From contig JALHMT010000002.1 in NCBI GenBank assembly GCA_022843905.1, forward strand, positions 205,317-269,316: DNA of 64,000 nt, given 5' to 3'. The position numbers and the translations under genes were made by a program. Below are positions 1-7,959 of the stretch, piece by piece (the first letter of the stretch is position 1; every line of letters starts with the position of its first letter). Below the pieces are notes generated by a model that was not told the origin of the DNA, did no database searches, and was given only the letters and a program-made list of their open reading frames with translations. Source of the stretch: Rubrivivax sp. Its GTDB lineage: Bacteria; Pseudomonadota; Gammaproteobacteria; Burkholderiales; Burkholderiaceae_C.

Positions 1-618
1 GAAGCCTGACAGCGCCTGGTTCAGGTCGTGCACGATGGCCACCAGCGCGTGGCCGCGCTCGGCTGCAAAGCGCGTCATGGCCTCGAGCAGTTCGAGCTGC
101 AGGCCCGGGTCCAGCGCTGCCAGGGGTTCATCGACGAGCAGCGCACCGCCTTGCGCGTCCCACAACTGGGCCAGGGTGCGTGCCAGCTGCACGCGAGCCT
201 GCTCGCCGCCCGACAGGGTGTCGAAGCGACGCCCCGCCAGGTGCGCCGCGTGCGCTGCAGCCAGCGACTCGCGCACGAGGCTGGCGCGTGCCGGGTCGGG
301 CTCCACCGCATGGCGGCCCAGCGCGACCACCAGATCCACCGGCATCGCAAACGCCACCGCATGCGACTGCGGCAGCACCGCACGACGCCGCGCGAGCGCC
401 GCCACGGGCCATTGCGCCAGCGGCCGGCTGTCGAACACCACCTGCCCCGCAAGCGCCGCGCGCTCGCCGGCCATCAGCTTGAGCAGGGTGCTCTTGCCGG
501 CACCACTGGGGCCGAGGATGGCCACGCGCTCGCCGGCCGCCAGCGCCAGCGTGAAGGGGCCGAAGCGGCGGCCGCCCAGCATCAAGGCAGCGGCGTCGAG
601 CTGCACGAGCGCGCCCAT
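1..618 (-). CDS. hmuV: Heme ABC transporter ATP-binding protein HmuV (partial, C-terminus outside window)
   Basis: ATPase subunit of the HmuTUV heme importer; it powers transfer of periplasmic heme through HmuU. The 206 visible codons carry a Walker A motif (GPSGAGKST, with Ser where Asn is usual), the ABC signature LSGGE and a Walker B LLVDEP, then a His switch in IVHD near the window edge. The start ATG lies one base inside the TGA of the last upstream micro-ORF (TGATG) and has a GGAG Shine-Dalgarno 8 nt upstream, supplied by the 32-bp repeat. Last gene of the heme operon. The C-terminal part is cut off by the window, not by a mutation that I can see. Confidence 0.9.
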   Translation of the reverse strand, partial: MGALVQLDAAALMLGGRRFGPFTLALAAGERVAILGPSGAGKSTLLKLMAGERAALAGQVVFDSRPLAQWPVAALARRRAVLPQSHAVAFAMPVDLVVALGRHAVEPDPARASLVRESLAAAHAAHLAGRRFDTLSGGEQARVQLARTLAQLWDAQGGALLVDEPLAALDPGLQLELLEAMTRFAAERGHALVAIVHDLNQALSGF

Positions 619-716
619 CAGGCGTGCTCCAGGTTCATGATCGCGCCCATCAGGCGTGCTCCGTGTTCATGATCGCGCCCATCAGGCGTGCTCCAGGTTC
701 ATGATCGCGCCCATCA
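611..716. repeat. 32-bp tandem repeat, three full copies plus a partial copy, at the hmuU/hmuV junction
   Basis: Units lie at 611-642, 643-674 and 675-706. Units 1 and 3 are identical and unit 2 differs by two bases. A fourth copy begins at 707 and diverges after about 10 bases. The period is 32 rather than a multiple of 3 because each unit encodes an 11-codon frame whose stop shares one base with the next start (33 - 1 = 32). Confidence 0.97.
618..714 (-). other. Chain of three overlapping 10-aa micro-ORFs between hmuU and hmuV
   Basis: Read on the minus strand, the 32-bp repeat gives three consecutive frames starting at 714, 682 and 650. They encode MGAIMNLEHA, MGAIMNTEHA and MGAIMNLEHA. 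Each stop overlaps the next ATG as TGATG, and each frame carries GGAG 8 nt before the following start. hmuU ends into the first and hmuV begins from the last by the same junction. The peptides resemble the HmuV N-terminus (MGALVQLDAA), so they look like copies of the hmuV 5' end. Whether they are translated is inference. Confidence 0.7.
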
Positions 717-1796
717 CGCATGCCCGCCCTGCTGCCGCGCCACGCCCCGCAGCAGCAACAGGAAGGCCGGCGCGCCGATCAATGCGGTCAGGATGCCCAC
801 CGGCACCTCGGCGGGAATGGCCACCAGCCGCGCCGCCGTGTCGGCCAGCACCAGCAGCAGCGCACCGGCCAGTGCCGCCAGAGGCAGCACCCAGCGCTGG
901 TCGGCGCCGGCCGCGCCGCGCACCAGGTGCGGCGCCATCAGGCCGATGAAGCCGATCAGCCCGCACCAGGCCACGGCCAGCGCCGACAGCAGTGCCACGA
1001 CGACGATGAGCCGCGTGCGCAGGCGCTCGACGTCCACGCCGACGTGCCGTGCCGCGGACTCGCCCAGCGCCAGTGCATTGAGCGCCGCGGCCAGGCGCCG
1101 TCCGGACAGCAGCGCCAGCGCCAGCGCCGCGGCCAGCACGCCGACCACCAGCCAGTGGGCGCCTGCCAGCGATCCCAGCGTCCAGAAGCTGAGGCTGCGC
1201 AGCTGCTCGTCGTCGGCGATGTAGGTGCACAGCCCGACCACGGCCATCGTCAGCGCGTTCAGCGCCAGCCCGGTGAGCAGCAGGCCGGCCACCGAGCCCG
1301 GCGTGAGCCAGCGCGCCACGCGGTCCAGCAGCGCACACACCGCCAGCGCACCGCCGAAGGCCGCCAGTGGCAAGGCCCAGGGTCGCCAGGCAGCCGGAAG
1401 TCCGCTGGCCGCGGCGGCGAACACCGTGAGCGTGAGTGCCACGGCGCACACCGCGCCGCTGGTCACGCCCAGCAGGCCGGGGTCGGCCAGCGGGTTGCGG
1501 AACAGGCCCTGGGTCATGGCGCCGGCCAGGCCCAGCGCGGCGCCCACCGCGGCGGCCAGCAGCACGCGCGGCAGGCGCAGCTCCCACAGCACGTGGGCGC
1601 CGCCGCTGCGCTCGACGTCCAGCAGGGTCGCCCAGTCGGACGCGCGCACCGGCACCGCGCCCAGCGAGGCCGCGAGCATCAGCGTTGCCAGCAGGGCGGC
1701 CGTCAGCGCAACGGCCAGGCGCGGCGCGCGCGAGGCGGGCGGTGCCCGGCCCGCGTCGACCGGGTTGCGGCCGGCTTCCACTGCGACGGTGTTCAT
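714..1796 (-). CDS. hmuU: Heme ABC transporter permease HmuU (FecCD family)
   Basis: Inner-membrane permease of the heme importer, FecCD/BtuC family. The 360-aa product has a long hydrophilic N-terminus, then multiple hydrophobic segments beginning near residue 26 (about ten expected for the family). It contains the family sequence LWELRLPRVLLAAAVGAALG and a conserved GLIGFIGLMAPHLVR segment in the C-terminal half, which contacts the ATPase. It starts 15 bp after hmuT and ends by TGATG overlap with the first micro-ORF. Length is slightly above the usual 330-350 aa because of the N-terminal tail. Confidence 0.92.
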   Translation of the reverse strand: MNTVAVEAGRNPVDAGRAPPASRAPRLAVALTAALLATLMLAASLGAVPVRASDWATLLDVERSGGAHVLWELRLPRVLLAAAVGAALGLAGAMTQGLFRNPLADPGLLGVTSGAVCAVALTLTVFAAAASGLPAAWRPWALPLAAFGGALAVCALLDRVARWLTPGSVAGLLLTGLALNALTMAVVGLCTYIADDEQLRSLSFWTLGSLAGAHWLVVGVLAAALALALLSGRRLAAALNALALGESAARHVGVDVERLRTRLIVVVALLSALAVAWCGLIGFIGLMAPHLVRGAAGADQRWVLPLAALAGALLLVLADTAARLVAIPAEVPVGILTALIGAPAFLLLLRGVARQQGGHA

Positions 1797-1811
1797 CGAG
1801 GGCGCCGGGGA

Positions 1812-2711
1812 TCAGGCCTGGGCGTGCAGGCGGTCGGCCAGCAGCGTCACCGCTTGCGGCAGCCGCGGACCGAAGCCCAGGAGCAGCAGCGCTTCGAGCG
1901 ACACCACGCGGCGTGCGCGCCCGGCGGGCGTGGCGGCCAGGCCCGGGAACTTGAGCAGGCCGTCGACGCCGCCGGCCGCCAGCAGGCCCTGGTCGGTGGT
2001 CAGGATGAGTTCGGGCGCGGCGGCGATGGCGGCTTCGGGCGTCAGAGGCTTGTAGCCGGTGACCGCGCCGAACGCGTTGGCGCCGCCGGCCAGCGTGAGC
2101 ACGGCGTGAGCGGCCGTGTCGCGCCCGGAGATGCGCAGCTGGGCCAGGCTGTGCGACAGCACGAACAGCACGCGCGGTGCGGCGCGTCGTTCGCGGCGCG
2201 CCGCCAGGGCGTCGACGTGGCGTTCTGCGGCGGCGCTCTCGGCGGCCAGTCGCGTGGCCAGCACGTCGCCCTGGGCAGGGCGGTCCACGAGTGCCGCCAC
2301 CTCCCGCACGGCTTCGCGCACGCCGGCCAGGGTGTGCGGGATGTCCACCGTGTGCAGGGCCACGCGCGCCGCGCGCAGCTGCTGCACCACCGGCGGCGGC
2401 CCGGCCTCGCGCGTGGCCAGCACCAGCGTGGGCGACAGCGAGAGCACGCCTTCGGCCGACAACGCGCGTGCATAGCCCACGCTGGGCAGATCGCGCGCGG
2501 CAGCCGGATGCAGCGAGGTCGTGTCCACACCGACCAGCTCGCCCTGTGCGCCCAGCGCCCAGACGATCTCGGTGAGGGCCCCGCCCACGCAGACGATGCG
2601 TCTGGGCGCGGCCGGCCGGGCTTGCGCCTGCAGCGGACCGAACGCGGCCAGCATCGGCGCACCGGCCAGGGCAGCGAGCAGCCGGCGGCGCGTGTTCAGC
2701 AACTGGCGCAT
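1812..2711 (-). CDS. hmuT: Periplasmic heme-binding protein HmuT
   Basis: Substrate-binding component that takes heme from the outer-membrane receptor and delivers it to HmuUV. The 299-aa product begins with a signal peptide containing twin arginines (MRQLLNTRRRLLAALAG, hydrophobic stretch, cleavage near AQA). It then has the periplasmic-binding fold of the FecB/BtuF class with the typical opening RRIVCVGGALTEIVWALG. The ATG overlaps the end of hmuS by 16 bp and has GGGGAG just upstream, arguing for this start and for translational coupling. Confidence 0.92.
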   Translation of the reverse strand: MRQLLNTRRRLLAALAGAPMLAAFGPLQAQARPAAPRRIVCVGGALTEIVWALGAQGELVGVDTTSLHPAAARDLPSVGYARALSAEGVLSLSPTLVLATREAGPPPVVQQLRAARVALHTVDIPHTLAGVREAVREVAALVDRPAQGDVLATRLAAESAAAERHVDALAARRERRAAPRVLFVLSHSLAQLRISGRDTAAHAVLTLAGGANAFGAVTGYKPLTPEAAIAAAPELILTTDQGLLAAGGVDGLLKFPGLAATPAGRARRVVSLEALLLLGFGPRLPQAVTLLADRLHAQA

Positions 2712-3838
2712 GTGCTCTCCCCGACCCAGGCCGCGTCGCCCGGGTTCTGCGCCACCAGGCGGCCCACCAGCCGCCGCCATTCGCCCAGCTCGGGCCGGCC
2801 CGGCTTGCGCTCGCCGAAGAGCATGGCGATGGTCTCTCCGTCGGCGTCGAACAGCTCGAGCGAGGTCACGAGCCCGTCGACAGTGGGCTTGCGCACGACC
2901 CAGGCGCTGGCCACGTGGTCTTCGCGCAGGTGCAGGTTGAAGCCGGGGTCGAGCACGTTGAGCCAGGGTCCGAGCACCTGCACCCGCTTCACCGGGCCGC
3001 TGTGGATCTGGATCACTCCCGGGTTGCCGACGAACACCATGATCGGCGTCCCGCCAGCCGCCGCGCCTTCGAGCAGCTCGCGCACCGCTCCGCCGACGCC
3101 GGCCCGGGCCTCGGCCGGCTGCACGAAGCGCGGCTCGGCCAGGCGCAGCGCCTGCACCCGGCCCAGGCCGTGGCGCTTGAGCAGGCCGAAGAACTCGTGC
3201 GTGTCGCGCAGCGCGGCCCAGTCGGCGCGGAAGGCGGCGACGTCGATCTCGCTGTCGGGCCTGTCGACCGTACGTTCGGCGCCGGGCGCGGCAGTGAAGT
3301 GCGGCCCAGGCGTGCTGGTGCGGAATCGCTCGACCAGCGCCGACCAGGCGGCATCGTGGGTGCCGGCCCGGGCGAACACCTTGTGCACCGCCGTGCCGCT
3401 GGCGTCGAAGAACTGCAGGCTGCGTTGCGCGGCCTTCTGGCCGCCTTCGAAGGACTCGTTCACCGCGAAGCCCGCGGCCCAGGCGCGGTAGAACAGGCGC
3501 AGGTCGATGTCGGGGCCGAGCACCAGCCCCACCGGGCCTTCGCCCGTAACCTGCTCGAAGCGGCCGATCTTCTCGTGCACGCAGCTCTCGTTTCGCGTCA
3601 GGGCCATCACGGGGCCCAGCGTGGGCAGCGTGGCCATCAGCGCCGGCCACGGCGGTGAGAGACGCACGGCCGTGAGGCCCGGCGCGGCGGCACCGGCGTG
3701 TGCCGCGACCAGTTCACCTTCACTCACGCCCAGCGTGGCGGCGATGTCGCGGTGGCGGGCTGCGCCGGCGGCACGCGCAGCGCGGTAGCCGTCGCGCAGG
3801 GCGCCGGCGGCATCGGTACGGGTGGGGACGTCGATCAT
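2696..3838 (-). CDS. hmuS: Cytoplasmic heme-handling/degrading protein HmuS
   Basis: HmuS/HemS/ChuS family protein that binds or degrades heme delivered by HmuTUV and releases iron. The 380-aa product has the expected tandem-domain length (family about 340-380 aa). Recognisable features are the leader YRAARAAGAARHRDIAATLGVSE, the segment MALTRNESCVHEKIGRFE in the N-terminal domain and FVGNPGVIQIHSGPV with LHLREDHVASAWVVRKP in the C-terminal domain. The start was placed at MIDVP because GAAAGG-like Shine-Dalgarno (GAAAGG) lies 6 nt upstream; the longer in-frame extension is Arg/Ser-rich and unlike the family. Confidence 0.9.
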   Translation of the reverse strand: MIDVPTRTDAAGALRDGYRAARAAGAARHRDIAATLGVSEGELVAAHAGAAAPGLTAVRLSPPWPALMATLPTLGPVMALTRNESCVHEKIGRFEQVTGEGPVGLVLGPDIDLRLFYRAWAAGFAVNESFEGGQKAAQRSLQFFDASGTAVHKVFARAGTHDAAWSALVERFRTSTPGPHFTAAPGAERTVDRPDSEIDVAAFRADWAALRDTHEFFGLLKRHGLGRVQALRLAEPRFVQPAEARAGVGGAVRELLEGAAAGGTPIMVFVGNPGVIQIHSGPVKRVQVLGPWLNVLDPGFNLHLREDHVASAWVVRKPTVDGLVTSLELFDADGETIAMLFGERKPGRPELGEWRRLVGRLVAQNPGDAAWVGESTCASC

Positions 3839-3863
3839 GCGGTGCCTTTCGGAGGTGGAGGGG

Positions 3864-6140
3864 TCAGAAGTCGTGGCGTGCGACCAGCGAGACGCTGCGG
3901 CCGGGCGCAGTGAAGGCGTCCTTGATCGCGCTCGTGGCGGTGAGGCTTCTCGCATCGCTCCAGCGCCAGTAGGACGCGTCGGTGACGTTGTCCAGCGACA
4001 GGTGCAGTACGAGCTGCTTCGTCGCCTGCCAGCTCGCGCCCAGGTCCAGCGTGGTGTAGGACGGCGTGGCGAAAGCCGTGGCCGCGGGCAGACGGCGGGT
4101 CGGCTTGGCCGCGGCGTGGATCAGATCGGCGCGCCAACTCCATGTGCCGCGTTGATGCGCCACGCCCAGGTGCCAGCGCGCCGGCTCCACGGTGGCCAGC
4201 GGCGTGCTCACGCCGCCGGCTTCGCTGTCGCCGCGGGCGGCGGCATGGGCGGCCTTGACGGTCCAGCCCGCGGCGGGCGTGGCTTCGATGCGGGCCTCCA
4301 GACCTCGGATGCGGGCCTGGGCCAGGTTGATGAACTGGAACACCGCCGGATCGGCCGGCGTGAAGGCGCCGCTCACCACCTGCTGGCTGATGAAGTCGCG
4401 GTAGCGGTTGTCGTAGGCCGCCACCTGCCACCTCAGCGCGCGCCCGAAGGCCGCGCCGCGCAGGCCCAGCTCCAGGCTTTCGGCGCGTTCGGCCTGGAGC
4501 GACGCATTGCCGATGCTGCGGTAGCCCGAGGCGGGGTTGGTGAAGCCGTTGTTGACCTGGTCCGGCGCTGGCGCGCGGTAGCCGCGAGCCCATTGGGCAT
4601 AGGGGCTGAGCGTGTCGCTCACGGACCAGACCAGGCCCAGGCGCGGCGTGAAGGCCTGGTCCGACAGCGACACCACCGCGCTGGCGGTGTAGCCGGCGGG
4701 GTCGGCGTCCAGTTGGTAGCGGTCGTAGCGCAGCGCCGGCATCACGCTCAGGCGCCCGGCCTGGATCTCGCTCTGCACGAAGGCGCCGACGAGCCGGTAG
4801 CGCGTGTCCGGAAAGGGCTTGGACGGGAAGCTCTCGCCGAAGGGCGGCACGGTGCCGTCGCGCAGGGCGCTGATGCGGTTCTCGCTGGCATCCAGTCCGG
4901 CACTCAGGCGCTGCGTGATGGCGCCCCCGAAGCTGCCCGGCAAGGTGCCGCTGGCCAGTGCCGTCAGACCCAGCAGGCGTTCGCGGTACCGGCCGTCCCG
5001 CACGCGGTCGATGCCGACGCGGTCTTCCAGAGCCCACTGGCGGACCTGCGTGCCCTGGGCGTACAGCCGGGTCTCGGCCTTCTGCAGCAGCGGGGCGTTG
5101 AGATCGTCGTACTGCCAGTCCAGCGACAGGCGCGAGCGCTCCTGGTGGTCGTCCACCACCAGCCCCAGCACCGCAGTGGGCGCCGGCGCCGGCGTGGGCA
5201 CGCTGCGCGCCGAGATCACGTCGCTGCGCAGCGTGCGGCGCACGGTCTCGAGCGTGGCGCCGAAGCCGTGTGCCGGCGTGGCCGCCCAGCGGATCTTGGC
5301 CAGCGCGCCGTCGTGTCCGAGGTCCAGCGGGTTGGGTGCGGTGCGGCGGCTGTCGAGGCTGGCGTCGCGGCCCTGGTTGTCGAGCTCGTGCGCCTGGCGG
5401 CGGCTGGCCAGCGCCAGCCAGCTGACGCCGCCGTGACGCCCGGCCAGCGCGGCGGTGGCCAGCGCACCGTCGTCCACGGCGTGCAGGCCCGCGCGCACGA
5501 AGCCGGCTCTCGACTGGCCGGGTGCGAGCAGGTCGGCCGGCTCCAGCGTGCGCAACGAGAGCGCACCGGCCAGGCCGTCGCTGCCGAACTGCGCAGAGGC
5601 CGGGCCCCGCAGCACTTCGACCCGGGCCAGGGCCTCGGTGAACAGCGTGTCGAGCCGGCCGCTGGCAAATGCACCGAAGCTGTAGGACTGCGGCGCCCGC
5701 ACGCCGTCCACCAGCAGCATCACCTGGTTGCCCTCCAGGCCGCGGACGTTGAGGCCTTCGTTGCCGGCGCGGCCGACGTTGCTGCCGGCCGCCGTGAAGC
5801 GCCCGGGCTGCTGGCGAACGGCGAGGTCGACCTCGTTGCGCAGCAGGTCCTTCAGGTCGCGCGCGCCGCGCGCCTCGGCCTCGCGGGCGGTCTTCACGGT
5901 CACCGTGGCGGGCACGGTGTCGATGCGCCGCTCGGTGCGCGTGGCGGTGTTGGTCAGCGGCGCGAGCCGGGTGGCCTCGGCGGCCGAGGCGGCGGGCGAG
6001 GGCGGCGCGGTCGCAGCCTGGGCCCAGGCACTGGGTGCGCATGGCAGCCATGCGAGGGCCGCGGCGGCGGCGAAGCGGCAAGGGTGGAAGTCGGCGGATG
6101 TCGGCACGTGTCTGGGGCCCTGTGATGGGCCGGTGGGCAC
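3864..6140 (-). CDS. hmuR: TonB-dependent heme/hemoglobin outer-membrane receptor
   Basis: Outer-membrane gated channel that imports heme using TonB energy. The 758-aa product has a signal peptide ending near AWAQA (about residue 41), then a plug domain (DLKDLLRNEVDL, NVRGLEGNQVMLLVDGVR, VEVLRGPASAQFGSDGLAG) and a beta-barrel. The heme-receptor signature region is present as YRAP followed by NPASGYRSIGNASLQAE, a variant of FRAP...NPNL. It ends in Phe, as expected for barrel insertion. Placed between hemP and hmuS in the operon. Homologues are called HmuR, BhuR or HemR; the exact ligand (free heme or hemoglobin) cannot be read from sequence. Confidence 0.9.
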   Translation of the reverse strand: MPTGPSQGPRHVPTSADFHPCRFAAAAALAWLPCAPSAWAQAATAPPSPAASAAEATRLAPLTNTATRTERRIDTVPATVTVKTAREAEARGARDLKDLLRNEVDLAVRQQPGRFTAAGSNVGRAGNEGLNVRGLEGNQVMLLVDGVRAPQSYSFGAFASGRLDTLFTEALARVEVLRGPASAQFGSDGLAGALSLRTLEPADLLAPGQSRAGFVRAGLHAVDDGALATAALAGRHGGVSWLALASRRQAHELDNQGRDASLDSRRTAPNPLDLGHDGALAKIRWAATPAHGFGATLETVRRTLRSDVISARSVPTPAPAPTAVLGLVVDDHQERSRLSLDWQYDDLNAPLLQKAETRLYAQGTQVRQWALEDRVGIDRVRDGRYRERLLGLTALASGTLPGSFGGAITQRLSAGLDASENRISALRDGTVPPFGESFPSKPFPDTRYRLVGAFVQSEIQAGRLSVMPALRYDRYQLDADPAGYTASAVVSLSDQAFTPRLGLVWSVSDTLSPYAQWARGYRAPAPDQVNNGFTNPASGYRSIGNASLQAERAESLELGLRGAAFGRALRWQVAAYDNRYRDFISQQVVSGAFTPADPAVFQFINLAQARIRGLEARIEATPAAGWTVKAAHAAARGDSEAGGVSTPLATVEPARWHLGVAHQRGTWSWRADLIHAAAKPTRRLPAATAFATPSYTTLDLGASWQATKQLVLHLSLDNVTDASYWRWSDARSLTATSAIKDAFTAPGRSVSLVARHDF

Positions 6141-6217
6141 GTGCTGGCTGGCTGGATCGCGCGTCTGGCGGTGCTGGCCGTGCGGGGGTGGCGGGGGGTG
6201 GTGTCGGTGTCGGGCGG

Positions 6218-6421
6218 CTACTTCGTGAGGATCAGTTTGCCCAGTGCCGTGCGGCGCAGCCGGTAGACCTGCTGCTGGTGCAGGATCTCGACCTCCACCG
6301 CGCCGCCGGCGAACAGCTCTTCGCTGGCGATGCGGCGCGGGCCGGGCAAGCCCCCCGGCGCCGGCAAGGCGCCGCCGGGCGGCGGGGAAGGCAAGGGTCG
6401 CTGGGGCGTCGGGCTGGGCAT
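6218..6421 (-). CDS. hemP: Hemin uptake protein HemP
   Basis: Small (67 aa) HemP-family protein, the usual first gene of betaproteobacterial heme operons and required for full operon expression or heme use in related species. The N-terminal half is Pro/Gly-rich and variable. The C-terminal half has the family pattern: SEELFAGG, VEVEILHQQQVYRLRRTALG, ending KLILTK. Only one in-frame ATG fits the family length. No Shine-Dalgarno is visible before it, and the predicted promoter sits so close that the transcript may be leaderless. Confidence 0.9.
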   Translation of the reverse strand: MPSPTPQRPLPSPPPGGALPAPGGLPGPRRIASEELFAGGAVEVEILHQQQVYRLRRTALGKLILTK

Positions 6422-6430
6422 CGGGTAGTG

Positions 6431-6459
6431 AATGTAATGCGAATCGATCGCATTCGCAA
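6431..6459 (-). promoter_or_regulatory. Predicted hemP promoter with embedded Fur-like operator
   Basis: On the minus strand a -35 TTGCGA (6454-6459) and a -10 TACATT (6431-6436) are separated by exactly 17 nt. The spacer and -35 are covered by a perfect 7-bp inverted repeat TGCGAAT-N7-ATTCGCA (6438-6458), which keeps the AAT...ATT core of Fur boxes. The -10 ends only 9 nt before the hemP ATG, implying a leader of a few bases. Fur repression under iron sufficiency is inferred from the operon type and the palindrome. Confidence 0.65.
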
Positions 6460-6492
6460 TACCTACCGCGTTGTGGCCGTGCCGTCTTCCTG

Positions 6493-7914
6493 TCAGCGCG
6501 GCGCCAGCAGTTCCAGGGCCGAGAACCGCGCCGCCGCTTCCACCCGCTCTCCCACCGCCAGGCAGCGGTCTTCGCGGAAGCGAGCCGCCACGATCTGAAC
6601 GCCGGTCGGCAGGCCGTCGACCAGGCCCGTGGGCACGGCCAGGCCCGGCAGTCCCATCATCGCCGTGCCCAGCAGCGGGCTTTGCGCGTCCAGCAGACGC
6701 TGCACGCGCGCGGGTTCGCCGACGTCGGCATCGATGGGGAACTGGCGCTGCCAGCTCACCGGCATCAGCAGCACATCGTGGCCGCCGGCATCGGGCTCCA
6801 GCATCACGGCCCAGTCGCGGCAGATGCCGAAGCGCCGCTGCTGGGCTTCCAGCAGCGCATTGGCGTCCAGCGGTGCCAGGCCGTGCATGTAGCCGCGCAT
6901 CGCCGATCGCACCCCGGCGTCGCCCAGGGCCTCGATCGCGGGCAGCGCGCCGCGCCGCATGTCGTCCATCACCAGCTGTCGCCACAGCTGCGCACCTTCT
7001 TCGAAGTGCGGCGGCTCCAGCTCCTGCAGGTCGCAGCCCGCTGCCGCCAGCCACCGGGCCGCCTGTTCCACGGCAGCGACCACGCCGGGGTCGGCGTCGT
7101 AGGCCGCATGGCGCTTGAAGACCGCCACGCGCAGCCGACGGTTCGGGGCGGGATGCTCCAGCGGTGCCGGTGTCCACTGCGGGTCGAGGGGGCTGCCCTG
7201 CGACATGACCTGCAGCGCCAGCCTGGCATCGCGCACGCTGCGTGTCAGCGGGCCCTGCACGGACATGAGCTGGTTGGTGATGACGCGGTTCGGCGCACTG
7301 GCCTTGTACGACGGCACGCGACCCGGCGTGGTGCGCAGGCCGACCACCCCGCAGGCCCAGGCCGGGTGACGGATCGAGCCGCCGTAGTCGTTGCCGTGCG
7401 CGATGGGCCCCAGTCCCAGGGCCACCGCCGCCGCGGCGCCGCCGCTGGAGCCGCCGGGGGTCACCTCGGGGTCGAAGGGGTTCAGCGTGCGTCCGTGCAG
7501 GTCGTTGTCGGTGAACCAGCGCAGGCTGAAGGCCGGCGTGTTGCTGCGGCCGACGATCAGCGCGCCGGCGCGGCGCAGGTGGGCCACCAGCGGCGAGTCG
7601 CTGCCGGCGATGTGGTCCCGGGCGGCGACGATGCCGTCGGTGGTGGCATGCCTGGCCGTGTCCACGTTGAGCTTGACGGTCACCGGCACGCCGTGCAGCG
7701 CACCGGGCGCCTCGCCGGCGGCCAGGGCGCGGTCGGCGGCGTCGGCAGCGGCCAGCGCCTCGTCGGCCATCACCTCGGGCAGCGCGTTGATGCGCGGGTT
7801 GACGTCGGCGATGCGACCCAGCACGCTCTCGGCCGCCTCGCGTGCGCTGAGCTCCCTGTTGCGGATGCGTGCGGCCAGTTCGACGGCGTCGAGGCGCCAG
7901 GCTTGATCGGACAT
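6493..7914 (-). CDS. Amidase-signature family hydrolase
   Basis: Cytoplasmic amidase of the amidase-signature (AS) family (473 aa, normal length) that hydrolyses a carboxamide to acid plus ammonia; substrate unknown. The Lys-cisSer-Ser triad is intact: K81 (VTVKLNVD), S156 in the PGGSSGGAAAA loop and S180 in NDYGGSIRHPA. No signal peptide. It follows the Bug receptor gene by 45 bp on the same strand, and both sit under a divergent LysR regulator, so the amide or its product may be the ligand of that receptor. It could equally be an indole-acetamide-like or aryl-amide hydrolase. Confidence 0.88.
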   Translation of the reverse strand: MSDQAWRLDAVELAARIRNRELSAREAAESVLGRIADVNPRINALPEVMADEALAAADAADRALAAGEAPGALHGVPVTVKLNVDTARHATTDGIVAARDHIAGSDSPLVAHLRRAGALIVGRSNTPAFSLRWFTDNDLHGRTLNPFDPEVTPGGSSGGAAAAVALGLGPIAHGNDYGGSIRHPAWACGVVGLRTTPGRVPSYKASAPNRVITNQLMSVQGPLTRSVRDARLALQVMSQGSPLDPQWTPAPLEHPAPNRRLRVAVFKRHAAYDADPGVVAAVEQAARWLAAAGCDLQELEPPHFEEGAQLWRQLVMDDMRRGALPAIEALGDAGVRSAMRGYMHGLAPLDANALLEAQQRRFGICRDWAVMLEPDAGGHDVLLMPVSWQRQFPIDADVGEPARVQRLLDAQSPLLGTAMMGLPGLAVPTGLVDGLPTGVQIVAARFREDRCLAVGERVEAAARFSALELLAPR

Positions 7915-7959
7915 GTGCGGGTGCTCCTGCTGCCAGGCGCCGGGGTCAGCGCGTCATGA

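Noticed and set aside
611..716. Possible CRISPR array
   Set aside because: Units are directly tandem without spacers, and the repeat has coding meaning. No cas gene is in the window.
720..3491. A 900-residue plus-strand open frame opposite hmuT and hmuS
   Set aside because: A GC-rich shadow of the minus-strand genes: Gln/Arg/His/Gly-rich low-complexity translation and no recognisable domain. The minus-strand genes have full motifs.
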